The notes: generated by a model from the sequence alone, not told the origin. 45,098 nt of DNA from Methylotenera sp. (GCA_021732405.1 JAKFVB010000017.1:1-45098), one strand, 5' to 3'. Shown: positions 1-8,445, counted from the first letter of the stretch. Made by a program: numbers and translations.

Positions 1-1
1 T

Positions 2-964
2 ACCTACAAGCTTAAAGCATCGGTTGTAAAAGTACATGTTTCTACCAAAACTGGTGGTCATGGCGTTGGTACTGGTGTGGTGGTTGCTAAAGATTTAGTG
101 GCAACCAATTGCCATGTGTTGGCCAATGCAACGGGTGTCAAAATCACAAAATTTGGCGATAGTCATGCGCCTGTGAGTTTAAGAGCCGATTGGAAGCATG
201 ACTTATGTATTTTACGCTTTCAGTATGTAGACCTTGCCCCTGTTGAGTTGGGTGATTCTGAACAATTAAAATATGAGCAAACCATGTTTTCTATTGGCTT
301 CCCTGGTGGTCCACCAAAACCACAAATCACACATGGCAAAATCAAAGCTTTATATCCGCTAGATGACGGCCAAGTTGTGCGCACTGATGCTTCATTTGTG
401 ATGGGTGCAAGCGGCAGCCCTGTATTTGATAATGATGGCAAGTTAATCGCTATCAGCACCTTTAAAAGCCCAGGTCGTGGCGCATATTTCTACAATATTC
501 CTGTTAAGTGGGTAAAACAACTGTTAGCCGCGCCTGATTCAGTTGAAACCACCTCGATGAAAACAGACGACAGTCCTTTTTGGGATGCTTTAGAAGAAAA
601 TCGGCCCTATTTTATGCGCGTAGTTTTACCGTATCAACATGACAAATGGGATGAGTTATATACCGTGGCACAAGCTTGGGTAAAAGCTGAACCAAATAAT
701 GCAGAAGCGCATTATTATTTGGGCGTGGCACAAGACAAACTAGGCAAGACTGTGCTTGCCAAAGCGCTGTTTGCAAAAGCACTTCAACTGCATCCACAAC
801 ATCCAGCGACTTTACATGCGCTGGGCAATATAGCGAAGCGGGAAGATAATCAGCCAGAGCTGAATCGGCTAAAAATGGCAATGCAAGAAGTGAATAATGA
901 TGTATTAACCGAGTTTAATGAAGCAATGAATCCAGCTGTTAACGAAACACCGAGTACGCAATAG
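2..964 (+). CDS. Trypsin-like serine protease with TPR tail (5' partial)
   Basis: The reading frame is open to the left edge of the window, so the N-terminus with its probable signal peptide is missing. A GTG at 77 is internal, because the frame upstream of it still aligns with the next gene. A trypsin-2/HtrA-like catalytic triad is visible: His in TNCHVL, Asp in HDLCILRF and Ser in GASGSP. The C-terminal third is TPR-like (AEAHYYLGVAQ, then HPATLHALGNIA). The product is expected in the periplasm or secreted, by analogy with the paralogue that follows. Its TAG stop overlaps the GTG start of that paralogue by one base, so the two are probably co-transcribed and coupled. The substrate is unknown. 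No PDZ domain is seen, which separates it from classical DegP/DegQ. Confidence 0.85.
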   Translation, partial: TYKLKASVVKVHVSTKTGGHGVGTGVVVAKDLVATNCHVLANATGVKITKFGDSHAPVSLRADWKHDLCILRFQYVDLAPVELGDSEQLKYEQTMFSIGFPGGPPKPQITHGKIKALYPLDDGQVVRTDASFVMGASGSPVFDNDGKLIAISTFKSPGRGAYFYNIPVKWVKQLLAAPDSVETTSMKTDDSPFWDALEENRPYFMRVVLPYQHDKWDELYTVAQAWVKAEPNNAEAHYYLGVAQDKLGKTVLAKALFAKALQLHPQHPATLHALGNIAKREDNQPELNRLKMAMQEVNNDVLTEFNEAMNPAVNETPSTQ

Positions 965-2019
965 TGTTTAATCAATATTTAGTACTACTTTTGCTAAGCA
1001 GCACGCTAGCGCACGCAGAAGATACAGGGGTTTTCCCTAACGCAGCTAGTGTTGCAGAAATGCATGATGCAAATCCAAGTGATGCACTTTTATATCAGCT
1101 AAAAGAGTCAATGGTAAAAGTGAGCAGCACGGTAAAAAATGGCGGGCATGGTTATGGCACAGGTATTGCCATTTCCAAAGACCATGTGGTGACTAATTGC
1201 CATGTATTGCAAGATTCTAACGGTATGAGCATTACTAAATGGGGTGAAGCTTTTGCGCCTGTTGCCATGATTGCAGACTGGGAACACGATATTTGTATTA
1301 TGCGTTTTGAATGGGCAAACCTGAAACCTGTGCAGATGGGCGACTCTGAGACTTTGCGCTATGAGCAGCCGATTATTTCTATTTCTATGCCTGGCGATTC
1401 GCCCGCGCCTTATGTCACTTTAGGCAAAATCAAAGCGCTGTACCCATTTGATGGTGCGAATGTGATGCGCGCTTCTGCTGCTTTTGCTATTGGCGCAAGT
1501 GGCAGCCCTGTGTTTGATTATGATGGTAAATTGATTGCAATTAGCACCTTAAAAAGTCCAGGGCAAAAAGCCTATTTTTATAATATGCCAGTTAAATGGG
1601 TAAAAGAATTATTAACGAAACCAGAAATTCCATTGTATCAAGCGTCAAACAGCCCATTTTGGGATGCGCCAGATGAAGCAAGGCCATTTTTTATGCGGGT
1701 GGTATTGCCGTATCAAAATGGGCATTGGGCAGAATTAAAAACGGTTGCACAATCTTGGTTAAGTCAGGAGCCAAATAGTACAGAAGCTTTGTATTACCTG
1801 GGCGTAGCGGAAGAAAACTTGGGTAATGCAAAAGTTGCTAACGAGTATTATCAACAAGTATTAAAACAACACCCAAATCACCCCGCCACATTAATGGCCT
1901 TGGGGTTAATGGCGAACAAAGCAGGTAATCAAACGGAAGTGGATAAAACACACATCGCGTTGAAAGCGATTGATAGTGCGCTAGATGAAGAATTTATTGA
2001 GGCACTTAAGTCTCATTAA
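964..2019 (+). CDS. Secreted trypsin-like serine protease with TPR tail (tandem paralogue)
   Basis: The product has 351 residues and starts at GTG 964, overlapping the previous stop. A signal peptide is clear (LVLLLLSSTLAHA). Residues about 45-225 form a trypsin-like domain with His in TNCHVL, Asp in HDICIMRF and Ser in GASGSP. The last ~90 residues carry TPR-like helices (TEALYYLGVAEENLG). It is collinear with the preceding protein over the whole protease and TPR region, so this is a tandem gene duplication. A role in periplasmic protein quality control or processing is inferred from the fold only. Three imperfect 15-bp repeats run through its last codons and stop. Confidence 0.88.
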   Translation: MFNQYLVLLLLSSTLAHAEDTGVFPNAASVAEMHDANPSDALLYQLKESMVKVSSTVKNGGHGYGTGIAISKDHVVTNCHVLQDSNGMSITKWGEAFAPVAMIADWEHDICIMRFEWANLKPVQMGDSETLRYEQPIISISMPGDSPAPYVTLGKIKALYPFDGANVMRASAAFAIGASGSPVFDYDGKLIAISTLKSPGQKAYFYNMPVKWVKELLTKPEIPLYQASNSPFWDAPDEARPFFMRVVLPYQNGHWAELKTVAQSWLSQEPNSTEALYYLGVAEENLGNAKVANEYYQQVLKQHPNHPATLMALGLMANKAGNQTEVDKTHIALKAIDSALDEEFIEALKSH

Positions 2020-2050
2020 GTTGAGTCTAATTAAGTTAAGCCTAATTAAT
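2006..2050 (+). repeat. Three imperfect 15-bp tandem units at a gene end
   Basis: The units TTAAGTCTCATTAAG, TTGAGTCTAATTAAG and TTAAGCCTAATTAAT lie head to tail. The first encodes the last codons and TAA stop of the protease gene, and the third overlaps the stop codon of the minus-strand zinc-ribbon gene. This probably arose by local slippage between two convergent genes. Confidence 0.6.
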
Positions 2051-2264
2051 AATCGCTGCTGCGGCCAGTTGAATAGCCTTGTGGCACATCATTTTGCCAT
2101 TCGCCACAATCGTTGCAACGGTGATCATGCATAGTGAGACTGATGGTGAGATTAGTACCGTTACAAAATTTACAGCTAACAGGGTGAATCGGCGCTGTTT
2201 TGTGGTGCGTTTCATGATGCTCAGTTGCCACCTTGCTGCTGCCTAAACCATATTTGTTGTCCAT
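2046..2264 (-). CDS. Small zinc-ribbon-like protein
   Basis: A 72-residue protein with two cysteine pairs, CKFC (about residue 31) and CNDC (about residue 51), spaced as in a zinc ribbon. The N-terminal part is His-rich (HHETHH). There is no signal peptide or membrane segment. A GGAG Shine-Dalgarno sequence sits seven bases before the ATG at 2264. It converges on the protease genes. The function is unknown; metal binding is inferred from the cysteine spacing. Confidence 0.65.
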   Translation of the reverse strand: MDNKYGLGSSKVATEHHETHHKTAPIHPVSCKFCNGTNLTISLTMHDHRCNDCGEWQNDVPQGYSTGRSSDY

Positions 2265-2353
2265 CGCTTTACTCCAAAATTTGGTCTCAAAAAACGGTTA
2301 AGTACGTATTAAGTTACTCGCTTTTTGCTCAAAAAACAAGCATTAATCCAGCA

Positions 2354-3322
2354 CTAAACGTTGTGCGCAGCACGCTTTAGACGATCCAAAATCGCCAACC
2401 ATTCTGGCGCAGAAGGTGGCATCAAAACCAACAGTTGCGCTACATTTAGCGCATCTAAGCGATGTAGCGATTCATATAAATGTTCTGCTACATAGTCAGC
2501 TTTTTTAGGTAAATGTATGCAATTAAAATTAGCGCTTAAAGGTTGCGATAGATTATCGTCAATGATTAAAGCGGCACAAGTTAAAGCAGCATAAGTATTG
2601 GTGCTATTTTGCTGATATGCGATTAATGCAGCCAGACTATCAAATAACTTAACAGGTGTTTTGGGTGAATAATGCAAGATATGTTGCCCTGGCGCTTTTG
2701 GTAACTTAGCCGTGCTCACCAGAGCTGGCTTACCTGCAATCGCGGCAATTTGCGCCTCTGTAATCATGCCATGGCGTAGCAATTGCCAATTGTTATCAAT
2801 CACACTCACAATGGTTGATTCAATCCCAACTTGGCAGGCACCACCATCTAAAATGGCAATTTCCTCACCCAAGCCAGCCGCCACGTGGGCCGCCGTAGTT
2901 GGGCTAAGTTGGGTATATTTATTGGCAGATGGTGCGGCAAGCGCCAAACCACTTTCTTTAAGTAATTGTAAGGTGAGCGGATGACTAGGCACACGTAACG
3001 CCACAGTTGGCTCATTCGCCCTAACAATTGTTGAAACTGTTGCTTTTGCTGGCAATACTAGCGTAAACGGCCCAGGCCAAAAAGCGGTGGCTAATTGTTG
3101 CGCCAGCGGTGAAAATTCTGATGCCCAATCTGGTACCTGCGCCACATCGCCAATATGCACAATCAATGGATTATCAGCAGGGCGTTGTTTAATTGTATAA
3201 ATTTGACGCAAGGCAGATTCATTTGTGGCGTCTGCCGCTAAGCCATAGACCGTTTCGGTAGGTATTGCCACTACCTCGCCTGCTTTAAGCTTTGCAATCG
3301 CCTGATTTAAATGAACGCGCAT
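2354..3322 (-). CDS. tsaC: L-threonylcarbamoyladenylate synthase (Sua5/YciO/YrdC family)
   Basis: The product is 322 residues. The YrdC domain occupies about residues 1-200, with the N-terminal PTETVYGLAADAT stretch and the KQRPADNPLIVHI nucleotide/threonine-binding segment. The extra ~120 residues match the long Sua5 type that carries a C-terminal accessory domain, here preceded by a linker (APGQHILHYSPKTPV). The family makes threonylcarbamoyl-AMP from Thr, bicarbonate and ATP for the t6A37 modification of ANN-decoding tRNAs. It is cytosolic and normally essential. The ATG at 3322 is the natural start. Because of the Sua5 domain, sua5 would be an equally valid name. Confidence 0.92.
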   Translation of the reverse strand: MRVHLNQAIAKLKAGEVVAIPTETVYGLAADATNESALRQIYTIKQRPADNPLIVHIGDVAQVPDWASEFSPLAQQLATAFWPGPFTLVLPAKATVSTIVRANEPTVALRVPSHPLTLQLLKESGLALAAPSANKYTQLSPTTAAHVAAGLGEEIAILDGGACQVGIESTIVSVIDNNWQLLRHGMITEAQIAAIAGKPALVSTAKLPKAPGQHILHYSPKTPVKLFDSLAALIAYQQNSTNTYAALTCAALIIDDNLSQPLSANFNCIHLPKKADYVAEHLYESLHRLDALNVAQLLVLMPPSAPEWLAILDRLKRAAHNV

Positions 3323-3427
3323 AAACTAACTTGCATAATCATTGATTGTATTTAAAAAACCATTTTACTATTGATACGCTAAAATAAGGTTTTAACCAAT
3401 TAAAAATCCTTATAAAGAGCCCAACTT

Positions 3428-3772
3428 ATGTCACAAATCATGTCACAAATCATTGTAGAAAAAAATCCTGCTCAAAGCCGCCTAGATGCACTGAATGTTA
3501 AAAAATGGGCTACTTGGCAAAAAGAAGTCTCTGTCTTTCCGTGGACTTTTCCAGAGCAAGAAATCGCCTATATTTTAGAAGGCGAATGTGTCATCACACC
3601 TACGGGCGGTGCGCCAGTCAGCTTTGGCAAAGGCGATTTAGTCACCTTTCCTGCAGGCATGGAAGCCAGTTGGGAAGTGAAACAGCCATTGCATAAACAT
3701 TACAAACTAGACGGCAATATACTGACGCAAATGTGGTTAAGACTTAAACTTAAATTTAAACCAGCAAATTAA
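3428..3772 (+). CDS. Cupin domain protein (cupin_3/DUF861-like)
   Basis: A 114-residue single-domain cupin. The conserved strand segments are visible: WTFPEQEIAYILEGECVIT, then GDLVTFPAGMEASWEV. It resembles the DUF861/cupin_3 proteins linked to ureidoglycolate hydrolase-like folds; the actual ligand is unknown. Two starts are possible: ATG 3428 and ATG 3440, the latter inside a small MSQIMSQI duplication. The protein is otherwise of normal family length. It is divergent from tsaC and about 210 bp upstream of a small orphan gene, so it is probably monocistronic. Confidence 0.75.
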   Translation: MSQIMSQIIVEKNPAQSRLDALNVKKWATWQKEVSVFPWTFPEQEIAYILEGECVITPTGGAPVSFGKGDLVTFPAGMEASWEVKQPLHKHYKLDGNILTQMWLRLKLKFKPAN

Positions 3773-3914
3773 AATGTGCCATTTTTAAACAAATCTGTCC
3801 AAAAAGGAACATCTGCAAGAAACGAATACGTCGACTACTCATCAAAAATTATGTCAGCTGCTGCGCAAGCCTTATTTTTAAAGGGGTTTGAAAGTTAACC
3901 ATTTACGTATTCAG

Positions 3915-3932
3915 TTGGCATAACTTCTGCTT
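3915..3932 (+). promoter_or_regulatory. Possible sigma-54 (-24/-12) promoter
   Basis: The sequence TTGGCATAACTTCTGCTT has GG (3917-3918) and GC (3929-3930) separated by exactly ten bases, as in RpoN promoters (TTGGCAC-N5-TTGCA). It lies about 50 bp before the start of the 63-residue gene. No enhancer site was recognised. A match this short can arise by chance. Confidence 0.3.
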
Positions 3933-3982
3933 ATCATCACATGTAGTGAATTAAAACTGAATGATAGATAAGGAGTTATAAA

Positions 3983-4174
3983 ATGGCTAGGCAAAAACGT
4001 AAGGAAACAGTGCTTCCTAATAAAATGAAAGATTTAGAGTTGCGTTCAGATGACTTTGCAGGTGATGAGCTTGAAGAGTATAGCGAAACAGGTGTTGAAG
4101 TCAGTTTGAAATTTAAAGGCCAAGAAATTGAAGAGAATTATGGCGGCTTTGATGGATATGCACTGGGTATTTAG
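3983..4174 (+). CDS. Small acidic hypothetical protein
   Basis: A 63-residue protein that is not recognised. The first ~15 residues are basic (RQKRKE) and the rest is acidic (DDFAGDELEEYSETG), with a Gly/Tyr-containing end (NYGGFDGYALGI). It has no signal peptide, membrane helix or cysteine. A strong AAGGAG ribosome-binding site at about 3970 supports the ATG at 3983. It lies convergent to alkB with only 20 bp between the stops. A short soluble regulator or stress protein is possible, but nothing in the sequence decides this. Confidence 0.55.
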   Translation: MARQKRKETVLPNKMKDLELRSDDFAGDELEEYSETGVEVSLKFKGQEIEENYGGFDGYALGI

Positions 4175-4193
4175 TGCCTTGTGTAAACCGTCA

Positions 4194-4856
4194 TTAACCC
4201 GCTTTGCGGAACGTTAAATTCACTCGGTGCTGACTCAGATAGTCATCTTGCTGAGCATTTAACTTGCTATGTTGATTGGCTTTTATTGGCAAAATGCCGT
4301 GAAAATTTAAACGCGTTTTACCGCCCCACACCAGCACATCGCCATGCGCCAATGGCACTTTAAGCGGCTTATCGCTACGCAACAAACCACCAAATAAAAA
4401 TACTGCTGATAAACCCAGCGATACGCTGACAATCGGTTGATTAAAGTCCACTTCGTTTTTATCTTGATGCAAACCCATGCTAGCGCCTACTTTGTACTGG
4501 TTAATTAAACAGGCATCTGGCAAAAAATCATCAAACCCCGCAAGTGCTGCTGCTTGATTAGCTAGCTCAAAAAAACTACTTGGCATGATTGGCCAAGGTT
4601 TATTCGTTAATGGGTCTAGCGCATCATAGCGATAACCTTTTCGGTCGCTCACCCAGCCCAACGCGCCGCAGTTAGTCATGGCGGCAGACATCGCAAAACC
4701 CATTGGCGTCATCATATATCGCAGTGGTGCTTGCGTCATCACGCTTGCCAAATCTTGCAAAATGGCTGGCTCGTTCTGTGCAGTATAGTTTTTTAATAAC
4801 CAAACTTCGGGCAAAATTTCTTGTATCGCTGTTGTATTGTTTTCAAACAAATCCAT
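4194..4856 (-). CDS. alkB: DNA oxidative demethylase AlkB
   Basis: A 220-residue 2-oxoglutarate/Fe(II) dioxygenase that removes 1-methyladenine and 3-methylcytosine lesions. The iron ligands are visible: His and Asp in LHQDK (about 130 and 132) and His in LNFHGI (about 186). The two 2-oxoglutarate arginines lie in HRVNLTFR near the C-terminus. A TTG at 4868 could extend it by four residues, but the ATG at 4856 gives MDLF, like the E. coli protein, and a family-typical length. It is divergent from an AlkA-type glycosylase across about 70 bp, which makes a compact alkylation-repair locus. Confidence 0.93.
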   Translation of the reverse strand: MDLFENNTTAIQEILPEVWLLKNYTAQNEPAILQDLASVMTQAPLRYMMTPMGFAMSAAMTNCGALGWVSDRKGYRYDALDPLTNKPWPIMPSSFFELANQAAALAGFDDFLPDACLINQYKVGASMGLHQDKNEVDFNQPIVSVSLGLSAVFLFGGLLRSDKPLKVPLAHGDVLVWGGKTRLNFHGILPIKANQHSKLNAQQDDYLSQHRVNLTFRKAG

Positions 4857-4928
4857 GCAAGCATTCAATTAAATCATTTACATTTTTAACAGTTTACATC
4901 GGTCAAAGTTCACCGCTATGATACAAAT

Positions 4929-5537
4929 ATGCACACATACCAAACAGCTACCGATTTTTTAAGCGCCATTGATGACGATTGGGCAAGACTCATCGCGACT
5001 GTTGGCCCTTGCACATTTGAAGCCAGACCAGAACATGAGCCATATCAAGCCTTAGTACGCGCAGTGGCTTATCAGCAGTTGCATGGAAAAGCGGGTGATG
5101 CAATTATTAAGCGCTTTTTGGCGATTTATGGTGATAAGTATCCGACACCCAATCAATTATTGGCTACCGAATTTGATGTGTTGCGCGCTTGTGGATTTTC
5201 TGGTCGAAAAATTGAAACGATTAAAGGGATTGCGGATGGCGCTTTAAGCGGCCTTGTGCCATCTAGATTAGATGCCGATGCAATGCCCGACGAAGAACTG
5301 ATTAATCGCTTAATTGAATTAAAAGGCATAGGCCGCTGGACAGTAGAAATGCTGATGATTTTTACCTTAGAGCGTTTGGATATACTGCCTGCTGACGACT
5401 TTGGTATCGTGCAAGGGTACAAGCGACTTAAAAACCTAGAAAGTGCGCCAAGTCGTAAAGAAATTGCGGAAATCGGCAAGTCATGGAGCCCTTACAGAAC
5501 CATTGCCAGCTGGTATTTATGGCGCGCACCAAAATAA
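4929..5537 (+). CDS. DNA-3-methyladenine glycosylase II, AlkA-type HhH-GPD protein
   Basis: A 202-residue HhH-GPD glycosylase. The helix-hairpin-helix is LKGIGRWTVEMLMIF (about residues 137-151), followed by the catalytic Asp in LPADDFG (about 160). It lacks the N-terminal domain of E. coli AlkA, as many short bacterial AlkA/MAG proteins do. It excises alkylated purines such as 3-methyladenine in base-excision repair. The divergent neighbour is alkB, so direct reversal and excision of alkylation damage are encoded side by side. No Ada-like regulator is present in the window. Confidence 0.88.
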   Translation: MHTYQTATDFLSAIDDDWARLIATVGPCTFEARPEHEPYQALVRAVAYQQLHGKAGDAIIKRFLAIYGDKYPTPNQLLATEFDVLRACGFSGRKIETIKGIADGALSGLVPSRLDADAMPDEELINRLIELKGIGRWTVEMLMIFTLERLDILPADDFGIVQGYKRLKNLESAPSRKEIAEIGKSWSPYRTIASWYLWRAPK

Positions 5538-5562
5538 CTTAACACTATTTTCGAGCCGAAAA

Positions 5563-5596
5563 AAAGCGGGCATAACTTACGTTATCACCCGCTTTT
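5563..5596. terminator. Bidirectional intrinsic terminator
   Basis: A long inverted repeat, AAAGCGGG-(T/C)ATAAC ... GTTAT-CACCCGCTTT, with A-rich and T-rich flanks. It sits between the convergent AlkA-type and fasciclin genes and can end both transcripts. Confidence 0.85.
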
Positions 5597-5612
5597 GTTT
5601 ACTTAAAAAGAT

Positions 5613-6110
5613 TTAGCCAGCTTTCTTTTTATGTACTTTCTTTTTGCTCTCTGGCTCTTGCATTAATACGGTATCCAACACATAAATCATGCCGTTATCC
5701 GCTTTAATATCATTGCCGCCCACCGTTGGCACGCCATCTACTTTTACACCAGCAGATACATCTAACGTTAATTCATGGCCTTCAATGGATTTTACTTTAC
5801 CTGCTTGCACGTCTTCCGCCGTGATTTTGTGCGCTACAACGTGAGCCGTTAATAGCTTGGTTAGCGCCGCTTTGTCGTTTAACAAAGCGTCTAGTTTTTC
5901 TTTAGGTAATTTAGCAAATGCCGTATCGCTTGGTGCAAATACTGTAAATGGGCCTTCGCCTTTTAAAGTATCGGTTAAGCCAGCTGCTTGTAATGCGGTT
6001 AATAATGTTTTTAATGAACCATCCGCTGCTGCAGAATCGATAATGTCATCCGCCATTGCAACATTAGAAGCGCCTAATGTTAATAGCACAGCAAGTAATA
6101 CTTTTTTCAT
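5613..6110 (-). CDS. Secreted fasciclin (FAS1) domain protein
   Basis: The product has 165 residues. An N-terminal signal peptide (MKKVLLAVLLTLGASNVAMA) is followed by one FAS1 domain with the hallmark segments GPFTVFAPSDTAFAKLP (H1) and VDGVPTVGGNDIKADNGMIYVLDTVL (H2-like). The last ~12 residues are Lys-rich (SKKKVHKKK). FAS1 proteins act in adhesion or in the periplasm with an unknown ligand. The start is supported by AAGGAATAAAATG. It is monocistronic, ending at the bidirectional terminator just downstream. Confidence 0.9.
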   Translation of the reverse strand: MKKVLLAVLLTLGASNVAMADDIIDSAAADGSLKTLLTALQAAGLTDTLKGEGPFTVFAPSDTAFAKLPKEKLDALLNDKAALTKLLTAHVVAHKITAEDVQAGKVKSIEGHELTLDVSAGVKVDGVPTVGGNDIKADNGMIYVLDTVLMQEPESKKKVHKKKAG

Positions 6111-6283
6111 TTTATTCCTTAAAAGTTTATAAATATAGTTAGCATCAATATGATTAACACCGATAATTCAATGACTAAGCTATGCTTAAGTAAGTTTCAT
6201 ACTCGTTGATAAATATTAATTTGCGGGAGATTATCCCAAAAATTGGTGTGAATTATCTGTTGTTGGTACATTGATTAGTCATT

Positions 6284-6310
6284 AAAGCAGGTTATTTGTA
6301 ACTGCTTTTT
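6284..6310 (+). terminator. Orphan terminator-like hairpin in a 419-bp gap
   Basis: AAAGCAG-GTTA-TTTG-TAAC-TGCTTTTT forms a stem of about ten pairs with one bulged G and a run of five T on the + strand. No + strand gene lies between the fasciclin start (6110) and this hairpin. Either it ends a short untranslated RNA or it is a random structure. Otherwise the gap 6111-6529 shows no gene; it must also hold the fasciclin promoter (minus strand) and the MFS promoter (plus strand), neither of which I can place securely. Confidence 0.4.
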
Positions 6311-6529
6311 GGGGTTAGTGCGCCTAATCTATATCGGCAGAATCGCACTAGGTCAACGACGACTCATCGGCACAAGATTGTTCGTTCATTAACAACATTA
6401 CGCTTACTACCTTATTCACTGCACTAACAAGCATATTTTACCTAGGCTTGCACAATTCACCAAGGCCGAACTTTTTCACCTCAATAATTCAATAGTCGTA
6501 TTGCGCATTAGCCTTTAAAATTGAACCCT

Positions 6530-7753
6530 ATGAACCAAATATTAAGCACGCAGCAGTACGCATTTAGCAAATTATTAGCCTATCGCATTCAAATTGTATT
6601 GGCTTACCAAATCATGACCGTTGCGGTAGGTTGGCATATATATGAAATTACACATGACACACTCGCACTTGGTTTAATTGGCTTAGCCGAAGTAATCCCG
6701 TATTTTGCCACCGCTTTATTTGCAGGGCATGCCGTAGATCATTACTACTCACGCCGCTTATTTGGTCTATTGGCTGCTGTAATGTTATGCATTAATGCGC
6801 TCACCTTAACACTCTTGGCGCAAGGAATTCTGACAGGTAATAGCAGTTATTGGATTTACGCCTCAATTGCGTTTACAGGTTTTGCACGCGCTTTTATTGC
6901 GCCTAGTTATAACACACTGTTTGCCATTATTTTGCCACGCGAATCTTACGCAAAAGCCACTGGCATAGGCAGTGTTATTTTTCAAACAGGCTTGGTGCTG
7001 GGCCCCGCAATTGGTGGGCTGCTGATTGGATTTACCAGCAAAACGATTACTTATGCATTAGCAACTGCACTGTGCTCAGGCGCAGCAATTGCCATATGGT
7101 CTATTCACATAAATGAGCCCAAAGCAGTAGCCGAAACGCCTGTGTTTACCAGTATTAAGCAAGGGCTAAGCTTTGTATTTAATAATCAAATTGTGCTGGG
7201 TGCGCTATCGCTAGACATGTTTGCCGTATTATTTGGCGGTGCGGTCGCCATGTTGCCCGCATTCATTCAAGATATTTATAAAATCGGCCCCGAAGGTTTA
7301 GGCCTATTGCGCGCGGCACCAGCAATCGGCGCAATCGCGACAGGTTTATGGCTAGCGCGCCACCCGATTAACCAACATTCTGGGCGTTGGTTATTGTGGG
7401 CCGTGGCAGGTTTTGGTTTTAGCATCATCGGCTTTGGGCTGGCCACCAGCTTTTGGGTGGCCTTTGGCTTATTACTTTTTTCTGGTGTAACCGATGGCAT
7501 TTCGGTCGTGATGCGCCAAACCATTATGCAACTTGCAACACCTGACAGCATGCGCGGTCGCGTTTCAGCAATTAATGGCGTATTTATTGGCTCGTCCAAT
7601 GAGCTTGGCGCATTTGAATCTGGCGTTGCAGCGCGCCTAATGGGCTTGGTGCCATCTGTTATTTTTGGTGGTGTGATGACGCTTTCGGTAGTTGGCTTAA
7701 CTGCAAAACTTGCGCCCAAGTTACGCAATTTAGAGTTGCAGCAACTGGAATAA
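6530..7753 (+). CDS. MFS transporter
   Basis: A protein of about 407 residues with 12 predicted membrane segments. The loop between helices 2 and 3 has the MFS-type basic motif (GHAVDHYYSRRLFG). It resembles the MFS_3/enterobactin-exporter (EntS-like) branch: AFIAPSYNTLFAIILPRE and the late DSMRGRVSAINGVFIG segment are typical of these exporters. The substrate cannot be read from the sequence. ATG 6530 is preferred over TTG 6521, although neither has a clear Shine-Dalgarno sequence. It converges on a TetR gene with a shared terminator. No transport partner is nearby. Confidence 0.85.
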   Translation: MNQILSTQQYAFSKLLAYRIQIVLAYQIMTVAVGWHIYEITHDTLALGLIGLAEVIPYFATALFAGHAVDHYYSRRLFGLLAAVMLCINALTLTLLAQGILTGNSSYWIYASIAFTGFARAFIAPSYNTLFAIILPRESYAKATGIGSVIFQTGLVLGPAIGGLLIGFTSKTITYALATALCSGAAIAIWSIHINEPKAVAETPVFTSIKQGLSFVFNNQIVLGALSLDMFAVLFGGAVAMLPAFIQDIYKIGPEGLGLLRAAPAIGAIATGLWLARHPINQHSGRWLLWAVAGFGFSIIGFGLATSFWVAFGLLLFSGVTDGISVVMRQTIMQLATPDSMRGRVSAINGVFIGSSNELGAFESGVAARLMGLVPSVIFGGVMTLSVVGLTAKLAPKLRNLELQQLE

Positions 7754-7798
7754 AATTGGCTGTTTACAATTGACTTAACTAATTAGTCGGCCAATTTT
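7752..7798. terminator. Bidirectional terminator between MFS and tetR
   Basis: AAAATTGGC (7752-7760) pairs with GCCAATTTT (7790-7798), leaving a 29-base loop that contains the tetR stop region. The hairpin therefore overlaps the final codons of both convergent genes. Confidence 0.5.
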
Positions 7799-8405
7799 TC
7801 AAAGCCATATCCGCTATAGCCAACAGTTCTTCACGAGTTGCGCCACTGCTGGCTTGCACCGACATGCCTTGGTGAATAGTTGCTACATACTTCGCCAATT
7901 GTTGGCTATTCACCTGTTGCGGCAAATCGCCCTGTATTTTTGCTAACTCAAAACGCGCTATAAAACTCTCCTCATAACGCTTTCTATAGGCCATTAACTC
8001 CTGCTGGACGACAGTTGAGCCTCGCCCACAAGTCAGTGCAGCCTGCACAATCATGCAGCCACTGGGGGTATTTTTATTGCTAAAAAAATCAGCAGCCTGC
8101 AGCAAAAAACTTTCTACCACTTGGCGCGCTGTTACTTGATTTTTAACTTCTGTGACAAATGCTGCGGGGCCTGCAACATAGCGCGCAAGTGCCTGGCGGA
8201 ATAATTCTTCCTTATTGCCAAAAGCAGCGTAAATACTGGGCTTATTAATCCCAAGCGCTTCTGTCAACTCTGCCATGGATGTGCCTTCATATCCACGCGA
8301 CCAAAACACATTTAATGCCGCCTCTAGTGCATCCTCTTGATTAAATGCCTGTGGACGACCGCGCGGTTTAGTGATGGATTTGGTATTGTCATTTATATCA
8401 GCCAT
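7779..8405 (-). CDS. TetR/AcrR-family transcriptional regulator
   Basis: A 208-residue repressor-type protein. The N-terminal HTH lies at about residues 15-62 (ALNVFWSRGYEGTSMAELTEALGINKPSIYAAFGNKEELF, the classical TetR signature). The C-terminal ligand-binding half contains SGCMIVQAALTCG, as in the TetR_C subfamily whose members respond to electrophiles or quinones. It is divergent from an SDR oxidoreductase with 130 bp between them. Two TACC-N4-GGTA palindromes there are candidate operators, so it probably represses the SDR gene and itself. The ligand is unknown. Confidence 0.9.
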   Translation of the reverse strand: MADINDNTKSITKPRGRPQAFNQEDALEAALNVFWSRGYEGTSMAELTEALGINKPSIYAAFGNKEELFRQALARYVAGPAAFVTEVKNQVTARQVVESFLLQAADFFSNKNTPSGCMIVQAALTCGRGSTVVQQELMAYRKRYEESFIARFELAKIQGDLPQQVNSQQLAKYVATIHQGMSVQASSGATREELLAIADMALKNWPTN

Positions 8406-8445
8406 ATTATTTTATGTGAATCAATGAGTGATGAAAATATTATTG

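Noticed and set aside
5537-5555. ACTTAACACTATTTT also present near 18107
   Set aside because: A 15-base AT-rich word repeated twice in intergenic DNA without further shared sequence or structure is likely chance.
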